Source: Chamaelirium japonicum
Lineage: Eukaryota > Streptophyta > Magnoliopsida > Liliales > Melanthiaceae
DNA length: 64,000 nt
Direction of reading: 5' to 3'
NCBI GenBank assembly: GCA_947650365.1
Contig: OX393552.1
Coordinates: 23,967,981 to 24,031,980, forward strand
Shown: positions 1 to 9,993 of the stretch, piece after piece
Layout: the number at the start of each line of letters is the position of its first letter
Numbering within the stretch: position 1 is the first letter of the stretch
Position numbers and translations under genes: made by a program
Notes under the pieces: model-generated
What the model saw: the letters and a program-made list of their open reading frames with translations, nothing else
Told to the model about the DNA's origin: nothing
The model's database searches: none

Positions 1-2220
1 ATTTATTTCTTTACTTATTATTATTTTTTAAAAGTATTTTATTAATTAATTAAATAATAAATATTTGAAATAATAAAATAATTAATTATTTTATTATTCA
101 ATAAGTAATTAATGAAAATCTTTAATTAATTATGTTTAATGAAATAATTAATAATTATTAATTATAAATTATAAATTTTATTATTTTATAAAATATTTTA
201 TTAATTTAATTATTTATTAAATAAAGTAATAAAATAATATATTAATATAATAAATGATTATTTATTATTTTAAAAAATAGATTATTTTAAAAAATATTTT
301 ATTATTTATATGATTAAATAATTAACTAATTATTTAAATAATAAGTAAATAGTTATTGAATTAATTTTTTATGTTATTACTTCATGAAATAATTGATTTT
401 TTGATGTATTTTATTTAATTTTTTATAATTTAATTAAATAATTTGTTATTTACTTCATTAGATAATAATTTATTTAAATTTTTATTTATTTAACCATAAA
501 ATTAATTAATATTTAAATTATTTCTTATTTAATTAAATAATCTATTTAATATATTTCTTTATAAAATTAGTTTTTAAATATTTAAATAATAGACTAATCT
601 ATTTAACTAAATTTTTTAAAATAATTTATTTATATATCAAATAGATTATTTACTTAAAAAATAAATATTTTTATTATTAAATAATTTCATAGGTAAATAA
701 AAAATAAATTACAAAAAATATTTTATAATTAAATAAATATAAAATTTTATTAAATTATGAGATATTAATTAAAATAACTGAAAAAAATAATTATTCAATT
801 AAGTAATAAAATAAAACAATAATTTAATAATAATTTACTTATAATTTAAATAGATAGTTAATTATTTGAATATATAAATAATAAAATATTTTTTTAAAAA
901 GCTTAATAATTTTTTTTATAATCAAATAAATAGTTATATAACTATTAATAATTTTAAAATTAATTTAGTTATAGAATTAATAATTAATTTAGTTAGATAA
1001 TTACTTATTTGAAAAAATTATTATTTAAACAATTCTTTATATCATTGTTTAATTAAAAAAAAATTAATTTGATAATTATTTCAATAAAGAATTATTTAAT
1101 AAATTATTTCAATAATAATTTAATAAGTTTATTATATTATAATTTAGTTATGTAATTATTAATTAAATTATTGTATTATTTTAAAAAATTAATAAATAAT
1201 ATAATTTATTCTTAAAATTATTAATTAAATATTTTAAAAATAAAATACATAAATTTATTTTGTTAAAATATTATATAATTATATAATGGAATTATTTTAT
1301 TAGAATATAATAATAATATAAAGAAATAATAAAATTATTCAAATATTTTCTAAAATAATTAAATATTATTTGATATCATTATTCTATAAATTATAATTAA
1401 TCTAATATTTTAATTATTTACTTATGGAATAATTCAATAATGACAATTGAATTGTTTCATTATTGAATTATTCAATAAGTAAATCATAAAAATATTTAAT
1501 TAATTATAATTTATGGAATAATGATTCAAATAAATATTTAATAATTTTGAAAAATATTTAAATAATTTCATTATTTCTTTATGTTATTAATATTTTATAA
1601 TAAAATAATTCATTTATATAATTATATAATATTTTAATCAAATAATTAAAGTATTTTATTATTTAAATATTAACTTAATAATGTAAAGTATAAATTATAT
1701 TAATAAATAATTTTTGAAATTAATAAAATAATTTAATCAATAATTATATAACTAAATTATTATATAATAAAATTAGTAAAAATATATAGATTATTTACTT
1801 AAAAAAATTAATATGTTTATTATTAAATAATATAATAGTTAAATAATTAATAATTTAAATAAATTATTATATAATTTATTTAATATAAAATATTATGAAA
1901 TTATAAGATATTAATTGAAATAACTAAAAATAATATTTATTTAATTAAGTAATCAAATAAAATAATAATGTAATATATATTTATTTATTATTTAAATAAT
2001 TAGTTAATATTTGAAATATATGAATATGAAAATATTTCTTCAGTTAGATTTATAATTTTTTAATAATTAAATAAATATTTATTTATTTTAATATTTAATT
2101 AATAAATTATTAGTTTAAATTATTTAATTATATAGATAATTAAATATTTCATTAATTATTTAAATTTTTAATTTATTTAACTATTTAATTTATTAAACTA
2201 ATTAAATTAATTAAATAATA
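1..2220. repeat. AT-rich foldback block, left-truncated by window
   Basis: Almost pure A and T with no gene. An imperfect palindrome is centred near 1,450: 1,428-1,442 reads AATAATTCAATAATG and 1,458-1,472 is its exact reverse complement. The pairing can be followed outward by eye to about 1,085 on the left and about 1,800 on the right, with mismatches and small gaps. The outer left part (1-1,000) belongs to the outer left arm seen in longer blocks. Confidence 0.8.
1428..1472. repeat. Palindrome core (representative)
   Basis: Two perfectly complementary 15-mers flank a 15-base spacer that is itself nearly palindromic (CAATTGAATTG). About 30 versions of this core occur in the window, one in most AT-rich blocks. 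Those near 3,162, 4,495 and 5,682 have slightly different loops. Confidence 0.9.
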
Positions 2221-2238
2221 GGAAGTAAAGAAGGAAGA
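2221..2238 (+). promoter_or_regulatory. Polypurine-tract-like run
   Basis: GGAAGTAAAGAAGGAAGA has a single pyrimidine in 18 bases, sits at the end of pure AT-rich DNA and directly abuts the TG that starts the LTR-like segment. This is where a plus-strand primer (PPT) lies in LTR retrotransposons. Most modules keep it exactly; M10, M16 and M22 read GAAAGTAAAGATGGAAGA. Confidence 0.5.
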
Positions 2239-2363
2239 TGAGGCACACCCGAATTTTTGGCTTTAAAAAAATATATATTATTCTTCAAAGAAATTTAAAA
2301 CATTACAAGTTTTATGAGATCGTTCGATCGGATGACTGTCCACCGTCGGATCTCTCCCATAGA

Positions 2364-2372
2364 TTAGGGTTT
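2364..2372 (-). promoter_or_regulatory. Telo-box
   Basis: TTAGGGTTT on the + strand is AAACCCTAA on the - strand, the plant telo-box known from promoters of translation-related genes. It lies 35 bases upstream of the TATA box. Whether it is used here is not known. Confidence 0.5.
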
Positions 2373-2381
2373 CCCATATTA

Positions 2382-2398
2382 TACTTAGGCCCTAAGTA
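2382..2398. promoter_or_regulatory. 17-bp dyad upstream of TATA box
   Basis: TACTTAGG C CCTAAGTA is a perfect palindrome around one central base, ending nine bases before the TATA box. It is intact in M1, M3, M7, M11, M13, M17, M19 and M23, and has one or more mismatches in the M2, M9 and M10 families. Confidence 0.6.
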
Positions 2399-2407
2399 AG
2401 CTTACTC

Positions 2408-2415
2408 TATAAATA
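2408..2415 (+). promoter_or_regulatory. TATA box of M1
   Basis: TATAAATA lies 66 bases before the candidate LTR end. This would put the transcription start about 30 bases downstream, inside the LTR, as expected for a U3/R boundary. The site is kept in M2, M9, M10 and their copies and mutated to TAAAAATA in M3, M7, M13 and M19. Confidence 0.5.
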
Positions 2416-2478
2416 ATATACGACCCTTTAGGGTGTGGTACGTTTGACGGCTCTTTTTTTCTTTCATCTCAGAATATG

Positions 2479-2490
2479 TTATCAACACGA
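2479..2490 (+). promoter_or_regulatory. Primer-binding-site-like motif
   Basis: TTATCAACACGA follows the candidate LTR end after five bases (ATATG). It resembles the TTATCAGCACGA motif that I recall after some plant Copia LTRs, but that memory is not verified. It does not begin with TGG, so it would need priming by an internal part of a tRNA, or it is not a PBS. It is kept unchanged in M1, M2, M3 and most copies. M9 and M10 have one and two changes. Confidence 0.35.
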
Positions 2491-2708
2491 ATATATCGAG
2501 TCCAAACGACCCATCGCAAGGAAACAGAAAGAGAAACGAAGATAGAAGAGAGAGAAGAAGAGAGATGAGAATGGAGAAATAAACAAAGAGAGAAGAAGTC
2601 CTGCTCCAGTCTATTGGCCACGGGTATAGGTTTGAAGTAAGAAGTAATCTAAATTCTAAAACTCCACTTCTCAATAGTATCATCTCAATGTTATTATGAT
2701 TATCATTG

Positions 2709-3888
2709 TAATGTTTCTATAATTTTTTTAACAATATTAATCGTTTATTTACTTATAAAATAATTTAAATAATTAAAAAATTTTAATAATTAAGTTTTTA
2801 TTAAAATAATTATTTTATTTAATTATTTAATTTTTTAATTATCTAGTTATTTAATAAAATTTATTATTTTATTTATTTATTAAAATTATTATTTCAAAAA
2901 ATTATTCATTAATATAATTTACTCTTTCAATTATTAATTAAATATTTAAAAATAAAATACTTAAATTTATTTAGTTAAAATATTATATAATTATATATTG
3001 GAATTATTTTATTCGAATAAAATAATAACATAAAGATAAAATTTAATTATTCAAATATTTTATTAAATAATTTAATAATTATTTGAATTATTATTCCATA
3101 AATTATAATTAATCCAATATTTTTATTATTTACTTATTAAATAATTCAATAATGATTATTGAATTATTTTATTATTGAATTATTCAATAAGTAAATAATA
3201 AAAATATTTGATTAATTATAATTTATAGAATAATGATTCAAATAATTATTTAATTATTGAATCAATAATTTATTCAAAAAAATTATTCGATTATCATTTA
3301 AATAAATTATTAAATTATTATTTATTTTTATAACTAAAATATTAGAATTTAATTATTTAGATAATGAAATAAAGAATTATTTAAATAATTAATTATTTAG
3401 TCATTTATTAAAATATTTAAAAACTTAATTAGTAAAGAAATATATCAAATAGATTATTTACTTAAAAAAATAAATATTTTCATTAGTAAATAATTTTATA
3501 GTAAAATAAATAATAATTTAAATAAAATATTATATAATAAAATAAATAAAATTTATTAAATTATGAGATATTAATTGAAATAAGTTAAACTATTAATTAT
3601 TTAATTAAGTAATAAAATAAGACAATAATTTAATAACTATTTACTTATTATTTAAATAATTAGTTAATTATTTGAAAATATGAATTATAAAATATTTTTT
3701 AAATTGCTTAATATTTTTTTTAATAATCATTAAAATATTTATTGATTTTAATATTTAAATAATAAATAATTAGTATAAATAATTTAATTATATAGATAAT
3801 TAAATATTTCTTTAATTATTTAATTATTTAATTATTTTATTTATATAACTATTTAATTTATAAAACTAATTAAATTAATAATATAATA
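2709..3888. repeat. AT-rich foldback block
   Basis: Lies between modules M1 and M2. The palindrome core is centred near 3,162 and the arms can be traced through most of 2,900-3,420. No gene, RNA or GC-rich insert is visible. Confidence 0.8.
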
Positions 3889-4340
3889 GGAAGTAAATAA
3901 GGAAGATGAGGCACACCCGAATTTTTTGCTTTAAAAAAACTTATATTTTTCTGTAAAAAAGTTTAAAACATTACAACTATTATGAGATCGTTCGATCGGA
4001 TGATTGTTCACCGTCGGATCTCTCCCATAGATTAGGATTTCCCATATAATACTTAGGCCCTTAGTAAGCTTAGCCTATAAATAATATACGACACCTTTAG
4101 GGTGGGGTACGTTTGACGGCTCTCTCTTTCTCCCATCTCACAATATGTTATCAACACGAATATATCGAGCCCAGCTAATCCGTCGCAAGAAAACGAAGAG
4201 AGAAACGAAGACAGAAGAGAGAGAAGAAGAGAGATGAGAATGGAAAAATAAATGAAGAGAGAAGAAATCCTGCCCCAGTCCATTGGCCACGGGTATAGGT
4301 TTGAAATAAGAAGTAATCTAAATTTCAAAACTCCACTTTT
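3889..4340 (+). mobile_element. LTR-like module M2, 3'-truncated leader
   Basis: Purine tract 3,889-3,906 (one T more than in M1), LTR-like segment 3,907-4,142 (TGAG...CTCACA), TATAAATA at 4,076-4,083, PBS-like motif at 4,148-4,159. The telo-box is spoiled (TTAGGATTT) and the dyad is mismatched. The leader stops after CCACTTTT and joins TATTAGAATG, which is normally deep inside the left palindrome arm, so the outer arm has been deleted. The same junction occurs in M5, M12, M18 and M24, so it predates amplification of the 14-kb unit. Confidence 0.6.
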
Positions 4341-4937
4341 TATTAGAATGTAAACATAACATAAAGAAATAATTGAATTATTCAAATATTTTATAAAATT
4401 ATTAAATAATTTTTTGAATCATTATTCCATAAATTATAATTAATCAAATATTTTTATTATCTACTTATTGAATAATTCAATAATGATTATTGAATTATTT
4501 TTTTATTGAATTATTCAATAATTAAATTATAAAAATATTTAATTAAATATAATTTATGGAATAAGGATTCAAATAATTATTTAATTAACTTATAAAATAT
4601 TTAAATAATTTTATTATTTCTTTATGTTATTAATATTTTTTCATAGAATAATTCAATTATATAATTATATAATATTTTAATCAAATAATTTAATTATTTA
4701 ATTATTTTATTATTTACATAATAATTTAAAGTATAAATTATATAAATTAATAAGTTTTTTACAAAAATAAAATAATTTAATCAATAATTACATAACTAAA
4801 TTATTATGTAATAAAATTATTATATTATCATTTAAACAAATTATTAAATAATTATTATGTAATAAAAACTAAGTCTGGAATTATTAAATTATTAAATAAT
4901 TATTAAATAATTATTAAATTATAAATTATTATGTAAT
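4341..4937. repeat. AT-rich block with palindrome core, before short array
   Basis: Palindrome core centred near 4,495. Toward its right end ATTATTATGTAATAAAAACT occurs twice, 74 bases apart. The first occurrence carries an isolated 65-bp-repeat fragment and the second opens the short array. Confidence 0.8.
4862..4880 (+). repeat. Isolated satellite fragment in AT-rich DNA
   Basis: ATAAAAACTAAGTCTGGAA is the joint between AT-rich DNA and the first part of a 65-bp monomer, but the sequence returns to AT-rich DNA at once. It is repeated at 12,162-12,180 and in each higher-order copy (30,784, 45,137 and 60,487). Confidence 0.8.
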
Positions 4938-5288
4938 AAAAACTAAGTCTGGAATGCACACTCCGAAGCGTGGCGCACCGAAGACCGGCCAAAATTCGCC
5001 CGAAAAACTAAGTCAAAAACGCGCACCCCGAAGCATGGTACATTGAAGTCCGACCAAAATTCGCCCGAAAAACTAAGTCTAGAACGCTTACCCCGAAGCG
5101 TGGTGCACCGAAGACCGGCCTTGCTCGAAATACTAAGTTTGGAAGGCGCAGCCCGAAGCGTGGCGCACCAAAGACTGGCCGAAATTCACCCGAAAAACTA
5201 AGTCTGGAATGCGACCCCAAAGCGTGGCGCACCGAAGACCGACCGAAATTCGCTTGAAAAACTCAGTCTGGAACACGCATCCCGAAGC
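4938..5288. repeat. Short 65-bp minisatellite array S0
   Basis: About 5.4 monomers of the CpG-rich repeat recognised by AAAAACTAAGTCTGGAA, CCCGAAGCGTGGCGCACC and GACCGGCCGAAATTCGCCCG. One monomer (5,071-5,130) is only 60 bp because GAAATTCGC is shortened to TTGC. The next-but-one lacks a base in GCGACCCC. Both marks also occur in the last monomers of the long arrays, so this array is a copy of a long-array tail. Confidence 0.92.
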
Positions 5289-6202
5289 TAAAATTTTAAT
5301 TTGATAATTATTTCAATAAAGAATTATTTAATAATTTATTTCAATAATAATCTAATAAGTTTATTATATAATAATTTAGGTATTTAATTATTAATTAAAT
5401 TATTATATTATTTCAAAAAATTAATAAATAATATAATTTATTCTTAAAATTATTAATTAAATATTTTAAAAATAAAATACTTAAATTTATTTTGTTAAAA
5501 TATTATATAATTATATAATGGAATTATTTTATTAGAATATAATAATAACATAAAGAAATAATAGAATTATTCAAATATTTTATTAAATAATTAAATAATT
5601 ATTTGAATCATTATTCCATAAATTATAATTAATCCAATAATTTTATTATTTACTTATTGAATAATTCAATAATGATTATTGAATTATTTTATTATTGAAT
5701 TATTAAATAAGTAAATAATAAAAATATTTAATTAATTATAATTTATGGAATAATGATTTAAATAATAATTTAATTATTATATAAAATATTTAAATAATTT
5801 TATTATTTCTATATTTTATTAATATTTTTTAATAAAATAATTCAATTATATAATTATATAATATTTTCATCAAATAATTTAAGTATTTTATTACTTCAAT
5901 ATTTAAGTAATAATTTAAAGTATAAATTATATTAATTAATAATTTTTTAAAATAATAAAATAATTGAATAAATAATTATATGACTAGATTATTATGTAAT
6001 AAAATTATTAGATTATCATTAAAATAAATTATTAAATAATTATTTATTTATATAACTAAAATATTAGAATTTAATTATTAAGATAATTAAATAAAGAATT
6101 ATTTAAATAATAATTTTTTGAAATAATTAAATAGTTAGTCAATTATTGAAATATTTAAAAATTTAATTAGTGAATAAATATATCAAATAGATTATTTATA
6201 TA
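5289..6202. repeat. AT-rich foldback spacer between short and long arrays
   Basis: The clearest whole-block palindrome in the window. The centre is near 5,682 and the arms can be matched from about 5,300 to about 6,060. For example, GGAATTATTTTATTAGAATA on the left pairs with AATATTTTTTAATAAAATAA and its flanks on the right. The remaining 140 bases continue the right arm, whose left partner has been replaced by the array. Confidence 0.82.
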
Positions 6203-8656
6203 AGACCGATCGAAATTAGATTGAAAAACTAAGTCATAAATGCGCACCCTGAAGCGTGGCGCACCGAAGACCGACCTTAATTCGCATAAAAAACTAAGTC
6301 TGGAGTGCGATCCCAGAAGCGTGGCGCACCGAGGACCGGCCAAAATTCTCCCGAAAAACTAAGTCTGGAATGTGCACCCCAAAGCGTGGCGTACCAAGGA
6401 CATGCAAAAATTCGCTCGAAAAACTAAGTCTGGAACGAGCACCCCGAAGCGTGGCGCATCGACGATCGGCCGAAATTCGCCCAAAAAACTAAGTCTGGAA
6501 CATGCACCCCAAAGCATGGTGCACCGAAAACCGGTCGAAAATTCGTACGAAAAACTAAGTCTGTAATGCGCACCCCGAAGCGTGGTTCACCAAAGACCGA
6601 TCGAAATTCATCCAAAAAACTAAGTTAGGAACGCGCACCCTGAAGAGTGGCACACTAAAGACCTGCCGAAATTCGACAAAAAAACTAAGTCTGGAATGCG
6701 CACCCTGAAGCATAGTGCAGCGAAAACCGACCGAAATTCGCTCGAAAAGCAAACTCTGGAACGTGCACACCGAAGCGTGGCGCACCGAAGACCGATCGAA
6801 GTTCACCCAAAAAACTAAGTCTGGAATACGCGTCCTGAAGCGTGGCGCACCGAAGACCATCCAAAATTCGTCAGAAAAACTAATTCTGCAATGCGCACCC
6901 CGAAGCGTGGCACAACGAAGACCGGCCGAAATTTGCCCGAAATGATAAGTCTAGAACGTGCACCACGAAGAGTGGCGCACCGAAGAACGACCGAAATTCG
7001 CTCGAAAATCTAAGTCTGTAATGCGCATCCCGAAGCGTGGTGCACCGAAAACTAGCCAAAATTCGGTAAAGAAATAAAGTCTAGAACGCGCACCCCAAAG
7101 CGTGGTGTAGCGAAAACCGACCAAAATTCGCACGAAAAACTAAGTCTGGAACGTGCATGATGAAGCGTGGCGCACTGTAGACCGATCGAAATTCTCCCGA
7201 AAAACTAAGTCTCGAACACGCACCCCGAAGCATGGTGCACCGAAGACCGGCCAAAATTTATCCAGAAAACTAAGTCTGGAATGTGCACCCCAAAGCATGG
7301 CGCACAGAAGACCGGCCAAAATTTGCCCGGAAAACTAAGTCTGGAACGTGCACCCCGATGCGTGGCTCACCGAGGACCGACCAAAATTCGTCCGAAAAAC
7401 TAAGTTAGGAACACGCACCCCGAAGAGTGGTGCACCGAAGACTGGTCGAAATTTACCCAAAAAACTAAGTCTGGAACGCACACCTCGAAGCGTGGCGCAC
7501 CGAAGACCGACCAAAATTCGATCAAAATACTAAGTCTGGAATGCGCACCCCAAAGCGTGGCGCACCCAAAACTGGCTGAAATTCACCCGAATAACTAAGT
7601 CTGGAATGCACACACCAAAGCATGGCACATCGAAGATCGGCCGAAATTCACTTAAAAAACTATGTCTGGAATGCACATCCTGAAGCGTGGAGCACCGAAG
7701 ACCGACCGAAATTTGCCCAAAAAACTAAGTCTAGAGTGCGCACCCCGAAGCATGGCGCACAGAGGATCGGGCGAAATTCGCCCAAAAAAATAAATCTGGA
7801 ACGTGCACCCTGAAGCGTGGCGTACCAAGGACCGGCCGAAATTTGGCAGAAAAACTAAGTCTGGAACTCGCACCCTGAAGCGTGGAGCAGTGAAGACCGA
7901 TCGAAATTCACCCGAAAAACTAAGTCTTGAATGCGCACGCCAAAGCGTGGTGCACCGAAGACCGGCAGAAATTTGCCCGAAAAACTTAATCTCGAATGCG
8001 CACCCCGAAGCATGGCGCACCGAAGACAAGCCAAAATTCGCCCGAAAAATTAAGTCTGGAACGCGCACCCCGAAGAGTGCCGGACCGAAGACCGACCGAA
8101 ATTTACCTGAAAAACTAAGTTTGGAACGCGCACGTCAAAGCATGGCGCACCGAAGACCGATCGAAATTCGTGGGGAAAACTAAGTCTGGAACGTGCACCC
8201 CGAAGCGTGGCGCACCGAAGACTAACCAAAATTCACCCGAAAAACTGAGTCTGGAATGCGCACCCCGATGTATGGCGCACCGACGATCAGCCAAAATTTG
8301 ATCGAAAAACTAAGTCTGGAATGCACACTCCGAAGCGTGGCGCACCGAAGACCGGCCAAAATTCGCCCGAAAAAACTAAGTCAAAAACGCGCACCCCGAA
8401 GCATGGTGCATTGAAGTCCGACCAAAATTCGCCCGAAAAACTAAGTCTAGAACGCGCACCCCGAAGCGTGGTGCACCGAAGACCGGCCTTGCTCGAAATA
8501 CTAAGTTTGGAATGCGCAGCCCGAAGCGTGGCGCACCAAAGACTGGCCGAAATTCACCCGAAAAACTAAGTCTGGAATGCGACCCCAAAGCGTGGCGCAC
8601 CGAAGACCGGCCGAAATTCGCTTGAAAAACTCAGTCTGGAACACGCATCCCGAAGC
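6203..8656. repeat. Long 65-bp minisatellite array L0 (alpha type)
   Basis: About 38 head-to-tail monomers of 64-66 bp. Starts mid-monomer at AGACCGATCG and ends mid-monomer at CATCCCGAAGC. The consensus is about 60% GC with about ten CpG sites per monomer. Most monomer differences are CG to TG or CA changes (GAAGCGTGG against GAAGCATGG, GCGCAC against GTGCAC or GCACAC). Open frames of 60-138 codons on both strands are by-products of few stop codons. Confidence 0.95.
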
Positions 8657-9993
8657 TAAAATTTTAATTTTATAATTATTTCAATAAAGAATTATTTAAT
8701 AATTTATTTCAATAATAATCTAATAAGTTTATTATATAATAATTTAGGTATTTAATTATTAATTAAATTATTATATTATTTCAAAAAATTAATAAATAAT
8801 ATAATTTATTCTTAAAATTATTAATTAAATATTTTAAAAATAAAATAATTAAATTTATTTTGTTAAAATATTATATAATTATATAATGGAATTATTTTAT
8901 TAGAATATAATAATAACATAAAGAAATAATAGAATTATTCAAATATTTTATTAAATAATTAAATAATTATTTGAATCATTATTTCATAAATTATAATTAA
9001 TCCAATAATTTTATTATTTACTTATTGAATAATTCAATAATGATTATTGAATTATTTTATTATTGAATTATTAAATAAGTAAATAATAAAAATATTTAAT
9101 TAATTATAATTTATGGAATAATGATTTAAATAATAATTTAATTATTATCTAAAATATTTAAATAATTTTATTATTTCTATATTTTATTAATATTTTTTAA
9201 TAAAATAATTCAATTATATAATTATATAATATTTTCATCAAATAATTTAAGTATTTTATTACTTCAATATTTAAGTAATAATTTAAAGTATAAATTATAT
9301 TAATTAATAATTTTTTAAAATAATAAAATAATTGAATAAATAATTATATGATAGATTATTATGTAATAAAATTATTAGATTATCATTAAAATAAATTATT
9401 AAATAATTATTTATTTATATAACTAAAATATTAGAATTTAATTATTAAGATAATTAAATAAAGAATTATTTAAATAATAATTTTTTGAAATAATTAAATA
9501 GTTAGTCAATTATTGAAATATTTAAAAATTTAATTAGTGAATAAATAAAATAGTTAATTTATAAATTATTTTATTATTTCAAAAAATTATTAATTAATAT
9601 AATTTAATCTTTGAATTATTAATGACATATTTAAAAAATAAAATAGTTAAATTTGTTTACTTAAATAATTTTATAGTTAAATAAATAATAATTTAAATAA
9701 AATATTATATAATGAAATAAATAAAAAAAATTATTAAATTATGAGATATTAATTTAAATAACAAAAAAAAAAATTATTTAATTAAGTAATAAAATAAGAA
9801 AATAATTTAATAACTATTTACTTATTATTAAAATAATTAGTTAATTATTTGAATATATGAATAATAAAATATTTTTTTAAATAGCTTAATACTTTTATTA
9901 ATAATTAAAGAAATATTTATTGATTTTAATATTTAATTATTTAATTTATTTAACTATTTAATTTATTAAACTAATTAAATTAATTAAATAAAA
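8657..9993. repeat. AT-rich foldback block after long array
   Basis: Opens with TAAAATTTTAATTTTATAAT, the same flank that follows every array. Palindrome core near 9,050. At about 9,540-9,560 the right arm is joined by a short filler to an inner arm sequence, a deletion shared by H0, H1, H2 and H3. The intact order is seen only at 17,550-21,129. Confidence 0.8.

Larger units (their letters stand above)
2221..2708 (+). mobile_element. LTR-like module M1 (PPT + LTR + PBS-like + leader)
   Basis: A purine tract (2,221-2,238) runs straight into TGAGGCACACCC, the start of a candidate LTR (2,239-2,473). A telo-box, a 17-bp dyad and a TATA box follow in promoter order. The candidate LTR end (CTCAGA here, CTCACA in several other copies) is five bases from TTATCAACACGA (2,479-2,490), the primer-binding-site candidate. 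A purine-rich leader with a CCATTGGCC-like element (mutated to CTATTGGCC here) runs to ATTATCATTG. No gag or pol reading frame follows; AT-rich foldback DNA does. The repeat itself is certain. The LTR reading is inference: the PBS lacks the usual TGG start, and no target-site duplication can be seen because copies are tandem. Confidence 0.6.
1..9560. repeat. Tail of higher-order repeat copy H0
   Basis: This stretch matches 25,923-35,482 at a constant offset of 25,922, and 40,276-49,835 at a further 14,353. The match runs through two LTR-like modules, the short and long 65-bp arrays and all AT-rich spacers without any length change that I found, and differs only by scattered substitutions. Its first base falls inside an AT-rich block, so the copy is cut by the window edge. 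Confidence 0.9.

Noticed and set aside
1-2220. Organelle or apicomplexan-type AT-rich genome.
   Set aside because: No organelle genes, rRNA or tRNA occur in 64 kb, and LTR-like modules and satellites with a telo-box fit plant nuclear heterochromatin better.
2364-2450. Interstitial telomere repeats (TTAGGGTTT and TTTAGGG in the modules).
   Set aside because: Only single motif copies occur, at fixed places in a promoter-like segment, not tandem telomere repeats.
2402-2683. Minus-strand open frames of 65-110 codons over the modules, rich in Leu, Ser and Phe (also at 4053-4385, 10158-10388, 23658-23933, 25410-25607 and copies).
   Set aside because: They are the antisense of the LTR-like segment and purine-rich leader. 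The hydrophobic look comes from complementing GA-rich DNA, the ends change with each truncation, and no promoter or homology supports them.
5289-6202. MITE or other terminal-inverted-repeat DNA transposon as the origin of the palindrome.
   Set aside because: Possible, but no defined terminal repeat edge, target duplication or transposase was found, and the block ends are set by arrays or modules. Kept only as a foldback repeat.
7652-8068. Open frames of 60-138 codons on both strands within the 65-bp arrays.
   Set aside because: The monomer has few stop codons in several frames. The frames overlap on both strands and shift every monomer because 65 is not a multiple of 3. They are by-products of the repeat.
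6203-8656. CRISPR array.
   Set aside because: The repeat is a continuous 65-bp tandem with no unique spacers, no cas genes and a eukaryotic repeat context.
6203-8656. Centromeric satellite assignment for the 65-bp arrays.
   Set aside because: The hierarchical array would suit a centromere, but nothing in the sequence shows centromeric chromatin. CENH3 ChIP data would be needed.
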